From the NCBI GenBank assembly GCA_963727045.1, contig CAVSES010000001.1, forward strand, positions 744,001-808,000: a stretch of DNA of 64,000 bases, written 5' to 3'. Of this stretch, positions 34,928 to 43,231 are shown in pieces; the stretch's first letter is position 1, and each line of letters opens with the position of its first letter. Both the position numbers and the translations under genes were made by a program. The notes under the pieces were generated by a model. It was not told the origin of the DNA. It saw only the letters and a program-made list of their open reading frames with translations, and did no database searches. Origin of the DNA: Bog-1198 sp963727045. GTDB taxonomy: Bacteria > Pseudomonadota > Gammaproteobacteria > Steroidobacterales > Steroidobacteraceae.

Positions 34928-35662
34928 ATGTGGACCTGGTTCTACAAACTGGCCTCTCCGCCGCACGTGTACGGCGTCGCGGGCGCGCTCACACCCTGGT
35001 TCTCGGTGCTGGCCGCAGGCACCATCCTATATGGGCTCGTGGCCGGGTTGGTGTTCGCGCCTCCCGATTATCAGCAGGGCGATGCATTTCGGATCATTTA
35101 CGTCCATGCGCCGAGCGCATGGCTGTCTTTATTCGCGTACACGACGATGGCCGTCGCGGGGGCCATCGCGCTGATCTGGCGCATCAAGATGGGCCATGCG
35201 GTGGCATCCGCGTCGGCCCCCATCGGTGCTTCGTTCACCTTGCTGGCATTGGTGACGGGATCGCTGTGGGGAAAACCCATGTGGGGCACGTATTGGGCGT
35301 GGGACCCGCGGCTCACCTCGGAACTCATCCTGCTCTTTCTCTATGTCGGCGCCATGTCGTTGAGGTCCGCATTCGAGGATCCTGCCCGGGGCGATCGGGC
35401 GGCCGCACTCCTGGGGTTGGTGGGGCTCGTCAACGTGCCCATCATCCATTATTCGGTACAGTGGTGGAACTCGCTGCATCAGGGGGCTACAGTCGCGAAG
35501 CTGGGAAAACCCGAGATGCCGGGCAGCATGCTGTGGCCGCTGCTGTCGATGTTCCTGGGGTTCATGTTGTTTTACGGCGCGGTCCTGTGCATGCGCCTGC
35601 AAGGCGAAGTGCTCAATCGGGAGCGGCAATCGAAGTGGATACGAGAGGCGATCAAATCGTGA
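34928..35662 (+). CDS. ccmC: Haem-handling protein CcmC
   Basis: The 244-residue protein has six membrane segments with the tryptophan-rich haem-binding motif WGTYWAWDPRLT (about 121-132), flanked by two periplasmic histidines in YVHAPSAW and IIHYSVQWW. CcmC transfers haem to CcmE. It follows ccmB by 16 bp and abuts ccmD. Confidence 0.97.
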   Translation: MWTWFYKLASPPHVYGVAGALTPWFSVLAAGTILYGLVAGLVFAPPDYQQGDAFRIIYVHAPSAWLSLFAYTTMAVAGAIALIWRIKMGHAVASASAPIGASFTLLALVTGSLWGKPMWGTYWAWDPRLTSELILLFLYVGAMSLRSAFEDPARGDRAAALLGLVGLVNVPIIHYSVQWWNSLHQGATVAKLGKPEMPGSMLWPLLSMFLGFMLFYGAVLCMRLQGEVLNRERQSKWIREAIKS

Positions 35663-35838
35663 TGGGAAATTCTTTTTGGGCCATGGGCGGCTACGCCCGG
35701 TACGTGTGGCCGTGCATCGCGTTCGCGTGCGCCGTTCTTGCGTGGAACGTGTGGTCCGCGCGCCGGTTTCAGTCCTCGGCGCTCCTCCGGGCGCGGCGCG
35801 CCCTGGCAGCGGCGGCGGCGGGAGGCGGAGAGTCATGA
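35662..35838 (+). CDS. ccmD: Haem exporter small subunit CcmD
   Basis: The 58-residue protein has one membrane helix (YARYVWPCIAFACAVLAWNVW) followed by a basic, alanine-rich cytoplasmic tail. MGGYARYVWP is the usual CcmD opening. It overlaps the last base of ccmC and its stop overlaps the ccmE start. CcmD stabilises the CcmABC-CcmE complex. Confidence 0.92.
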   Translation: MGNSFWAMGGYARYVWPCIAFACAVLAWNVWSARRFQSSALLRARRALAAAAAGGGES

Positions 35839-36293
35839 CGCCGAGGAGAAAGCGCTTGTTCGTCGTGCTCGCCATATTGGGCGGTGTCGCGGCCTCGGTA
35901 TCGCTCGCGGTCATGGCTTCGCGCGAGAACATCATGTTCTATTACGATCCGAGCCAGGTCGTCGCGGGCAAAGCGCCGCTTGCCAAACGCTTCCGCATCG
36001 GCGGCATGGTCGTGAAGGGCAGCGTCGCGCGCAAGCCGGGAGATCTGGAGGTTCGCTTCGTATTGACGGACTTCGCCCACGAAGTTCCCGTGGAATATAC
36101 CGGCGTGCTGCCGGACCTGTTTCGTGAAGGGCAGGGTATCATTGCGCACGGCACCATGAACGCAAACGGCGCCTTCGTCGCCGATGAGGTGCTTGCCAAA
36201 CACGACGAGAAATACATGCCGCCCGAAGTGGCCGCTTCGCTCAAGAACAAGGCTGCTGCCGCGGGACCGGCGGCGAAAGGGCCGATCACTTAG
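35835..36293 (+). CDS. ccmE: Periplasmic haem chaperone CcmE
   Basis: The 152-residue protein has an N-terminal membrane anchor (about 8-28), then the OB-fold domain (RIGGMVVKGSVARK, VEYTGVLPDLFREGQG) and the haem-attachment motif AKHDEKYMPPE, whose histidine binds haem covalently. The ATG overlaps ccmD. Typical length for the family is about 150-160. Confidence 0.97.
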   Translation: MTPRRKRLFVVLAILGGVAASVSLAVMASRENIMFYYDPSQVVAGKAPLAKRFRIGGMVVKGSVARKPGDLEVRFVLTDFAHEVPVEYTGVLPDLFREGQGIIAHGTMNANGAFVADEVLAKHDEKYMPPEVAASLKNKAAAAGPAAKGPIT

Positions 36294-36310
36294 GAGGCCG
36301 GAGTATCGCA

Positions 36311-38287
36311 ATGGCACCCGAATTAGGAATTTTCTCCCTCATCCTCGCGTTCGTGCTGAGCCTGTCGCAGGCATTCTTCGGCCTGGTGGGGGCATGGCGC
36401 GGCAAGCCCGTCTGGATGGCGGTCGCCCGACCGGCGGTGACGGGGCAGTTTGTCTTCGTCGCCATGGCGTTTGCCTGCCTCGTCTACAGTTTCGTGAACA
36501 ATGATTTCTCGGTCCTGTATGTGGCGCGCAATTCGAATTCGCAGCTGCCCTTGTTCTACAAGGTGGCGGCCCTCTGGGGCGCGCATGAGGGCTCGCTGCT
36601 GCTGTGGATCTCGATCCTGTCGATCTGGAGCGTGGCGGTCGCGGCATTCAGCCGGCAGCTGCCCTTGAGTTTCTCCAGCCGGGTGCTTGGCGTGATGGGC
36701 CTCGTCAGCGGCGGGTTCATGCTGTTCACGCTGTGGACCTCGAATCCGTTTCAGCGCCTGATTCCCGCCGCGGCGGACGGCGCGGACTTGAATCCGGTCC
36801 TGCAGGATTTCGCCCTCGCGATTCATCCGCCCATGCTCTACACGGGGTATGTGGGTTTCTCGGTGGCTTTTGCCTTTGCCATCGCGGCGATGCTGGAGGG
36901 ACGCCTCGATCAAACGTGGGCCAAGTGGACGCGCCCGTGGACCATATTTGCTTGGCTGTTTCAGACGATCGGCATTGCGCTTGGCAGCTGGTGGGCCTAC
37001 TACGAGCTTGGATGGGGCGGATGGTGGTTCTGGGATCCGGTCGAAAACGCGTCGTTCATGCCGTGGCTGGTGGGAACGGCGTTGATCCATTCCCTGAGCG
37101 TCACCGAGAAGCGCGGCATCTTCAAGAGCTGGACGCTGCTCCTGGCTATATTTGCATTTTCGCTGAGCCTGGTCGGAACATTCCTCGTGCGCTCGGGCGT
37201 CTTGGTGTCGGTGCATTCGTTCGCGACCGACCCGACGCGCGGTCTTTATATCCTTGCGTTTCTCGTATTGACCATCGGCGGTTCGTTGACCCTGTACGCA
37301 TGGCGGGCGCCAAAGCTCTATGCCCCCGGCGGCTTTGAGCTGTATTCGCGGGAATTCTTCCTGCTGGTGAACAACGTCATCCTGGTGTGCGTGGCGGCCC
37401 TCGTGCTCTGGGGGACCCTCTCGCCGCTCGTGTATGAGTTGCTGGGGATCGGAAAGATCTCGGTGGGTCCGCCCGTGTTCGCGGTGATGTTCCTGGTGCC
37501 CGTGCTCCCGCTGATGGTGTTTCTCGCCCTCGGAATGCACTCGGTGTGGCGGCGCGGCAAACTCACCGCAACCGCCAAGCCTTTGTGGTGGCTGTTGGGA
37601 CTGGCGCTCGCCCTGGCCGTGGGCGTGCAGGGTCTGGTGTTCGGCGAATTTCATTGGATCGGGTTGATCGGATTCAGCTTCGGCTTCTGGGTCATTTTTT
37701 CCGCCCTGCTGGAGCCTTTGCGACGGCTGCGCCAGAAGCAGCGGTTGACGGCCGCACTGCTCGGAATGTGCATCGCACACTTCGGCGTCGGCATGTTTGC
37801 GATCGGCGCGAGCGGCGTCGAGAGCTACAAGATCGAGAAGGATGTGGCGCTGAAGCCCGGCGGTAATTTCGCCATCGCCGGATACGACTTCAGGTTCGTG
37901 AGTGCCCGGGACGTGCGAGGACCGAATTACGATGCGGTCGAGGCGTTGGTGGAAGTCACGCGGCACGGCAGGCCGGTGGCGATTTTGAAGCCGCAAAAGC
38001 GGCATTTCTGGGTGCAACAGACCGACAACAGTCAGGCTGCGATATCGGTGAATTGGGCGCGGGATCTGTTTGTCGCCATGGGCAATCCTCTGGGCGGCGA
38101 TGCCTGGAGCATGCGCATCCAGTACAAACCCCTGGTTCGCTACATTTGGCTGGGCGCCTTGGTGATGGCCATCGGAGGCTTCGTCGCCGCGACCGATCGC
38201 CGCTATCGAAGCAAGGTAGCGGTCACCTCGTCGGAAGCGGCTGCCGCGCCGCCGCCGGGTGCGGATCCAAAGGCGGGTATCGCCTGA
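36311..38287 (+). CDS. ccmF: Cytochrome c haem lyase CcmF
   Basis: The 658-residue protein has many membrane segments and the haem-handling WWD motif GWGGWWFWDPVENASFMPWL (about 236-255). Periplasmic histidines such as AIHPPMLYTG (before the motif) and VHSFATDPTRG (after it) are the expected haem ligands. CcmF with CcmH attaches haem to apocytochrome c. A long open frame on the opposite strand here is a composition shadow. The stop overlaps the ccmG start by one base. Confidence 0.97.
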   Translation: MAPELGIFSLILAFVLSLSQAFFGLVGAWRGKPVWMAVARPAVTGQFVFVAMAFACLVYSFVNNDFSVLYVARNSNSQLPLFYKVAALWGAHEGSLLLWISILSIWSVAVAAFSRQLPLSFSSRVLGVMGLVSGGFMLFTLWTSNPFQRLIPAAADGADLNPVLQDFALAIHPPMLYTGYVGFSVAFAFAIAAMLEGRLDQTWAKWTRPWTIFAWLFQTIGIALGSWWAYYELGWGGWWFWDPVENASFMPWLVGTALIHSLSVTEKRGIFKSWTLLLAIFAFSLSLVGTFLVRSGVLVSVHSFATDPTRGLYILAFLVLTIGGSLTLYAWRAPKLYAPGGFELYSREFFLLVNNVILVCVAALVLWGTLSPLVYELLGIGKISVGPPVFAVMFLVPVLPLMVFLALGMHSVWRRGKLTATAKPLWWLLGLALALAVGVQGLVFGEFHWIGLIGFSFGFWVIFSALLEPLRRLRQKQRLTAALLGMCIAHFGVGMFAIGASGVESYKIEKDVALKPGGNFAIAGYDFRFVSARDVRGPNYDAVEALVEVTRHGRPVAILKPQKRHFWVQQTDNSQAAISVNWARDLFVAMGNPLGGDAWSMRIQYKPLVRYIWLGALVMAIGGFVAATDRRYRSKVAVTSSEAAAAPPPGADPKAGIA

Positions 38288-38826
38288 TGTGGAAGTTCCT
38301 GCTCCCGTTTGCCGCATTCATCGCGCTCGCCGTTCTATTCGCCTTCGGGCTCAATCCGAAGCGCGACATCCACGCGCTGCCCTCGCCGTTGATCGGCAAG
38401 CCGGCGCCGACCTTCACGCTCACCGACGTGCTGGATCCCGCCCGCCCGGTGAGCAACGAGCCGCTCAAGGGTCAGGTCTACATCCTCAACGTGTGGGGCA
38501 CCTGGTGCGCCGAGTGTCGTGCGGAACACGACACGCTGCTCGCCATTTCGCGGCAGCACGTCGTGCCGATCATCGGGCTGGTCTACCTGGATGAACGCGA
38601 CAGGGCGAAGCAGTGGTTGGAACAGCTCGGCAACCCCTATCAGGCGGTCGCATTCGACACCGACGGACGTACCGCGATCAACTGGGGCGTCTACGGCGCA
38701 CCCGAGACGTTTCTGGTGGATGGGCAGGGGCGCGTGATCTTCAAATTCATCACCCCGATGACGCCGGAAGTCTGGGAGCGCGAATTTCTGCCTCGAATCG
38801 CTGCCGCGCGCCGGGGGGGCGCTTGA
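38287..38826 (+). CDS. ccmG: Thiol-disulfide oxidoreductase CcmG/DsbE
   Basis: The 179-residue protein has an N-terminal membrane anchor and a thioredoxin domain with active site WGTWCAEC and the family acidic block GVYGAPETFLVDGQG containing the cis-proline. It reduces apocytochrome c or CcmH thiols in the periplasm. The ATG overlaps the ccmF stop, and its stop overlaps the ccmH TTG start. Confidence 0.95.
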   Translation: MWKFLLPFAAFIALAVLFAFGLNPKRDIHALPSPLIGKPAPTFTLTDVLDPARPVSNEPLKGQVYILNVWGTWCAECRAEHDTLLAISRQHVVPIIGLVYLDERDRAKQWLEQLGNPYQAVAFDTDGRTAINWGVYGAPETFLVDGQGRVIFKFITPMTPEVWEREFLPRIAAARRGGA

Positions 38827-39290
38827 GACGCACCACGCGGCGGATTCCGCAGAGCCTGGGGGCGCTTTCCCTGGTGCTCTTGGGATTTGCAGGCGCGGCC
38901 GCGGCCATCGACGCGGCTCAGTCCGTGGACGCGAACGGCCAGCTCCAGGATCCCGCCTTGCAGACGCGCTTCGAAAGCATCACCAAGGATCTTCGATGCC
39001 TGGTGTGCCAAAATGAATCCATTGCCGATTCGAATGTCGAGCTTGCGCGCGATCTTCGCCGGCAGGTTCGCGAGATGCTGGTGGATGGAAAGAGCGATGC
39101 GGCGATCTTTGATTTCATGACGGACCGCTATGGCGAGTTCGTGCGATTCAATCCTCCGCTGGAACCGAAGACCCTGCTCATATGGGGCGCGCCGTTCGTC
39201 ATGCTGCTGCTGGGGGGCGTCATCATCTATCGAGTGGTGCGCCACCGTTCGCGCATGCCGGTGGATGATGAGCCTGCGACCGGATCATAA
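38823..39290 (+). CDS. ccmH: Cytochrome c maturation protein CcmH
   Basis: The 155-residue protein is read from TTG overlapping the ccmG stop. It has a signal peptide (GALSLVLLGFAGAAAA), the LRCLVCQNES redox motif (LRCxxCQ) and a C-terminal membrane helix (LLIWGAPFVMLLLGGVIIYRVV). This is the short CcmH form, with the TPR part supplied by the separate ccmI gene that follows. Confidence 0.95.
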   Translation: MRRTTRRIPQSLGALSLVLLGFAGAAAAIDAAQSVDANGQLQDPALQTRFESITKDLRCLVCQNESIADSNVELARDLRRQVREMLVDGKSDAAIFDFMTDRYGEFVRFNPPLEPKTLLIWGAPFVMLLLGGVIIYRVVRHRSRMPVDDEPATGS

Positions 39291-39297
39291 GTAAACA

Positions 39298-40338
39298 ATG
39301 AATACATTCCTTCTCGTCGCCGCCGTCATGGCTGCGATTGCCGCGTCCGTCGTCGCCTTGCCGCTGCTGCGCGACCGCCAGAGCCGCGTGCTCGGCGCGC
39401 TGGCAGGATCAATTGTGATCGGCGCGGCGGCGGTGCTATACCCGCTCTGGTCGAACTGGGACTGGCACGCGGCGGCGCAATCCCAGACGGAGGCGGGGCC
39501 GGATATCGCCGCCATGGTCGGCAAGCTCGAGAAGCGTCTGCAGGAGGACCCCAACGACTTGAGGGGCTGGTTGATGCTCGGGCGCTCCTACGTGACGTTG
39601 AATCGCCTGGACGACGCCGTCGTCGCCTATGATCACGCGCGCCGCCTGGATGGCAAGAACGCGGACGCAGCCATGGGGTTGGGCGAAGCCATGACCCTGA
39701 GGGCCGGAGGGGAAATCACGCCTCAGGCCGCGCAATTGTTCGAGGAAGCCCTGGTCGATGCCCCCGCGAGCCCGCAGGCGCTGCTGTACGGCGGCTTTGC
39801 CGCCGCCGCACGCGGCGATCGGGGGCTGGCGCGCACCCGTTGGCAGGCGCTCAAGAGCATGAATCCGCCGCCACAGATCGTGCAGCTGATCGATGAGCGC
39901 ATCGCGGAGTTGGGGCCCGCGGGAGCCGAGGCGTCCCCGGGTGGGACGAGTGCGTCGTCTGCGGGGACGAGCACGTCGCCAGGGGACTTAAACGGGGCCG
40001 AGGTCACTGTCAATATCAGCATCGCACCCGCGTTGAAGTCACGACTGGTATCGGAGGCTCCCTTGTTCGTCTTTGCGCGTGAACCCGGCGGCAAGGGACC
40101 GCCCCTGGCGGCCAAACGGCTCACCAGCACGGCCATCGGCACTCAAGTTCACCTGTCGTCCGCCGATTCCATGATGCCGGGGCGCGCCCTGGCGAAGGGT
40201 CAGCAGGTATCCATCACGGCGCGGGTTTCCTTCAGCGGCCAACCCGTGCCGTCGGCGGGGGACCTGTATGGGGAACTCTCCTACGATGTGGGCCGCGACG
40301 GGGTGCGCAATCTGGTGATTGATCGCGTCGCCGAATAG
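39298..40338 (+). CDS. ccmI: Apocytochrome c chaperone CcmI (TPR)
   Basis: The 346-residue protein has two N-terminal membrane helices, TPR repeats starting DPNDLRGWLMLGRSYVTLNRLDDAV, a Gly/Ser/Thr-rich linker (about 206-225) and a C-terminal beta-domain (VNISIAPALKSRL). This corresponds to CcmI/CycH, which holds the apocytochrome C terminus. It is 7 bp from ccmH and 11 bp from the acyl-CoA dehydrogenase. Confidence 0.93.
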   Translation: MNTFLLVAAVMAAIAASVVALPLLRDRQSRVLGALAGSIVIGAAAVLYPLWSNWDWHAAAQSQTEAGPDIAAMVGKLEKRLQEDPNDLRGWLMLGRSYVTLNRLDDAVVAYDHARRLDGKNADAAMGLGEAMTLRAGGEITPQAAQLFEEALVDAPASPQALLYGGFAAAARGDRGLARTRWQALKSMNPPPQIVQLIDERIAELGPAGAEASPGGTSASSAGTSTSPGDLNGAEVTVNISIAPALKSRLVSEAPLFVFAREPGGKGPPLAAKRLTSTAIGTQVHLSSADSMMPGRALAKGQQVSITARVSFSGQPVPSAGDLYGELSYDVGRDGVRNLVIDRVAE

Positions 40339-40349
40339 GTGATAACGAA

Positions 40350-42068
40350 ATGAGCGTTGCGAAAAATCTCATGGCGGGAAGGATTCTCGAAGAGCGGCTC
40401 TTCCCCTATCCGAAGCTGCTCGACAAGGATCGCGAGGTGCTCGGGATGATGATCGATTCCATCGATCAATTTTTGGGGCCCCGGCACGGCGACTTCAAGC
40501 GCTGGGACCGCGAAGCGGAACAGCCGCCGGAGTTCATCGAAGGCTTGCGCGAACTGGGGCTGTTCGGCCTCATCATTCCGGAGGAGCACGGTGGAATCGG
40601 TCTGTCGAATGCCGGCTACGCGCGGGTGCTGAGCCAAAGCAGTTCGCACGACAGCTCGGTGTCGCTCACCATCGGCGCGCACAGCTCCATCGGAATGAAG
40701 GGCATCCTGCTGTTCGGCACCCCCGAGCAAAGAGCGCGCTACCTTCCGAAGCTCGCCAGCGGGGAAATGATTGCGGCATTTTGCCTGACCGAATCCGGCG
40801 CGGGCTCGGATGCGGCGTCGATTCGTACGCGGGCGGTCAAGAATGCCGACGGCAGCTGGATCCTGAACGGGGAGAAGATCTGGATCACGAACGGCGGCAT
40901 TGCCGACCTGTACACGGTATTCGCGCGGACCTCGTCGGCGGAGGGCAAGATCACGGCGTTCGTGGTCGAGGCGGCGTGGCCCGGCGTGAGTCACGGGCCG
41001 CACGAGGACAAGATGGGTATCCGGGCCTCTTCGACCACCACCGTGAGTTTTGCGGATGTCATGGTCCCCGCCGCCAACGTGCTTGACGCAGAAGGCAAGG
41101 GATTCAAGGTCGCCATGGCGATATTGAACAACGGACGAACCGGCCTCGGGGGCGGAGCCGTTGGGGGCATGAAGGCGCTCATCGCCCACGCAACGCAGCA
41201 GGCGCAATCGCGCAGACAGTTCGAAACGCCCATCGCGGAGTTCGGGCTTGTCCGCGAAAAAATCTCGCAGATGGCCGTCGATTGTTTCGCCGCGGAAAGC
41301 GTGGTGTGGATGGTCGCCCATTACATAGATTCCGGCGTCGAGGATTATTCGGTCGAGGCGGCCATGAGCAAGGTCTTCGCCAGCGAAGCACTGCAGCGCA
41401 GCGCCTACGAGGCGCTGCAGATCGCGGCAGGGAGCGGGTTCATGCGCGACTCCCCGTACGAGCAGATTACGCGCGACTGCCGCATATTGACGATATTCGA
41501 GGGAACCAACGAGGTCCTGAGATTGTATATCGCTCTGTCCGGCCTCAAGGAGCTGGGAAAGTCTCTGGGAGAGTTGAAGGCCGCGGTGGATGATATTTTC
41601 GGCAATTTCATCAAGGGGTTCGGCGTGTTGACCGAATACGCCGAGAAGCGTCTGACACAGGCGACCGGAGTCGGGCGCGACAAGATATTGACGAAATTGC
41701 CGGATTCCCTGCACGAGACGGCCCAGATCTATGAGCGGTATACTCTCGAGTTCGCGAAGGCCTCCGAATTCCTGCTGCGCAAGCACGGCAAGAAGATCGC
41801 CGAACGACAGCACGATTTGAAGCGCATCGCCGATATCGCCATCGATCTCTTCGTCGGACTATGCGTGCTTTCGCGGGCCGCGGCCGCGGGCCAGACGCCC
41901 GGCGAACAAGGTGCGCAGGCGATCGCGATCGCGCGCGTCTTCGCCCAACAGGCGAAGCGGCGGATGGCCGGCATCGTGCGGCGAATCACCCGCAACGAGG
42001 ATGAGGAGATGAACCGGCTGGCGGGGTTCATCCTGGACAAAGGAAGTTATCCCTGGGACGTCGTTTGA
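40350..42068 (+). CDS. Acyl-CoA dehydrogenase (VLCAD/ACAD9-like)
   Basis: The 572-residue FAD enzyme contains FCLTESGAGSDAASIRT and WITNGGIADLYTVFA signatures and the catalytic glutamate in ILTIFEGTNEVLRL (about residue 385). A C-terminal extension of about 150 residues makes it longer than classical short-chain enzymes and akin to VLCAD/ACAD9. It starts 11 bp after ccmI and ends overlapping the next gene, so it is probably cotranscribed with ccm. A functional link to cytochrome c maturation is not obvious. Confidence 0.9.
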   Translation: MSVAKNLMAGRILEERLFPYPKLLDKDREVLGMMIDSIDQFLGPRHGDFKRWDREAEQPPEFIEGLRELGLFGLIIPEEHGGIGLSNAGYARVLSQSSSHDSSVSLTIGAHSSIGMKGILLFGTPEQRARYLPKLASGEMIAAFCLTESGAGSDAASIRTRAVKNADGSWILNGEKIWITNGGIADLYTVFARTSSAEGKITAFVVEAAWPGVSHGPHEDKMGIRASSTTTVSFADVMVPAANVLDAEGKGFKVAMAILNNGRTGLGGGAVGGMKALIAHATQQAQSRRQFETPIAEFGLVREKISQMAVDCFAAESVVWMVAHYIDSGVEDYSVEAAMSKVFASEALQRSAYEALQIAAGSGFMRDSPYEQITRDCRILTIFEGTNEVLRLYIALSGLKELGKSLGELKAAVDDIFGNFIKGFGVLTEYAEKRLTQATGVGRDKILTKLPDSLHETAQIYERYTLEFAKASEFLLRKHGKKIAERQHDLKRIADIAIDLFVGLCVLSRAAAAGQTPGEQGAQAIAIARVFAQQAKRRMAGIVRRITRNEDEEMNRLAGFILDKGSYPWDVV

Positions 42069-43231
42069 TGGATATGCCAGTTCAACAGCCGCGCTCGATA
42101 AGTTCGCTGTTCGCCGGCCGGCGCAGCCTCTGGTCCGCAATGGCCATCGGGGCCGTCATCGTGGGAGTGATCATTCTGCTCGCGGTGCGGCTGACCCAGG
42201 CATTCGGCGTGAAGAACCTTCACAACAAGGACTCCATCCCCACGGTGTCGGTGACCGAGGTCGGCGTGAGCACGATGCCGACGACGGTGAGCATCATCGG
42301 CACGATTGCGGCACGGTACGATATGCCCATCGGCGTCGAAGGCGATGCGGGCCGCGTTGCGGCAATCTACGTCGAGGCTGGGGACCATGTGAAGCGCGGC
42401 CAGGTGCTGGCGCGGCTCAACGTCTCGGTGCTGGAGCCTCAGGTCGCGAACCTCGAAGCGGCGCTCGAGCAGGCGCGGGCCGAGGCCGAGCTGGCCGATG
42501 CGGAATATCGCCGGGCGCAGGCCGTGGGCGCATCCGGTGCTCTCTCGGCCGAGGAAACTCAGCGGCGCAAATCCGCCGGATTGACCGCCGCCGCCAAGGT
42601 CAGGGTTGCCGCCGCCCAGCTGGCGGAGGCGCAGGCGCGCCTCGCACGCGCCGCGGTGCGCGCGCCGGCCGATGGGATCATATTGACCCGCAATGTGGAG
42701 GTCGGTCAGACCGCGACGCCGGGCGGGGAAGCGCTGTTTCGCCTGTCGGAGGGCGGCGAGGTCGAGCTGCGCGGCCAGGTCGCCGAGCAGGACCTGCCGT
42801 TGCTCAAAGTGGGACAACTCGTCAACGTCCGATTGACGGGCACGACCCAGGTCTTCGACGGGCACGTGCGCCTGCTCGGCGCCGTCATCGACCCGCAGAC
42901 TCGTCTTGGAATGGTGAGGGTTGCGCTCACCCCCGATCCGAATCTGAGGCCAGGTGCCTTTGCCCGCGCCGAAGTGACCGTGAGCAACCGCGATCGCGCC
43001 GTCCTGCCGCAGACGGCCGTATTGACCGACGACAAGGGCAGCTACGTGCTGATCGTCAACGCCCAGCACAAGATCGAACGCCGTGCCGTTCATGTGTCCG
43101 GGATGGTGCAGGACGGGGTCACCATCACCGACGGCGTCAGCGGCAAGGACCAGGTCGTCGCTACCGCAGGCGCGTTTTTGCAGGAGGGTGAACTGGTAAA
43201 TCCTGTTTCGAACGCACCGGGGCGGTCATGA
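42068..43231 (+). CDS. RND efflux periplasmic adaptor
   Basis: The 387-residue protein has one N-terminal membrane helix (about 22-42), a lipoyl/barrel-sandwich domain (IYVEAGDHVKRGQVLARLN), an alanine-rich coiled-coil hairpin (about 115-180) and a beta-barrel block (LRGQVAEQDLPLLKVGQLVNVRL). It is the membrane fusion partner of the pump that begins 4 bp inside its 3' end. No outer-membrane TolC-like gene is adjacent. Confidence 0.92.
   Translation: MDMPVQQPRSISSLFAGRRSLWSAMAIGAVIVGVIILLAVRLTQAFGVKNLHNKDSIPTVSVTEVGVSTMPTTVSIIGTIAARYDMPIGVEGDAGRVAAIYVEAGDHVKRGQVLARLNVSVLEPQVANLEAALEQARAEAELADAEYRRAQAVGASGALSAEETQRRKSAGLTAAAKVRVAAAQLAEAQARLARAAVRAPADGIILTRNVEVGQTATPGGEALFRLSEGGEVELRGQVAEQDLPLLKVGQLVNVRLTGTTQVFDGHVRLLGAVIDPQTRLGMVRVALTPDPNLRPGAFARAEVTVSNRDRAVLPQTAVLTDDKGSYVLIVNAQHKIERRAVHVSGMVQDGVTITDGVSGKDQVVATAGAFLQEGELVNPVSNAPGRS

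Noticed and set aside
36323..38317. 664-codon open frame antisense to ccmF
   Set aside because: It is a high-GC composition shadow rich in Arg/Gln/His without domain signals; ccmF on the other strand is certain.
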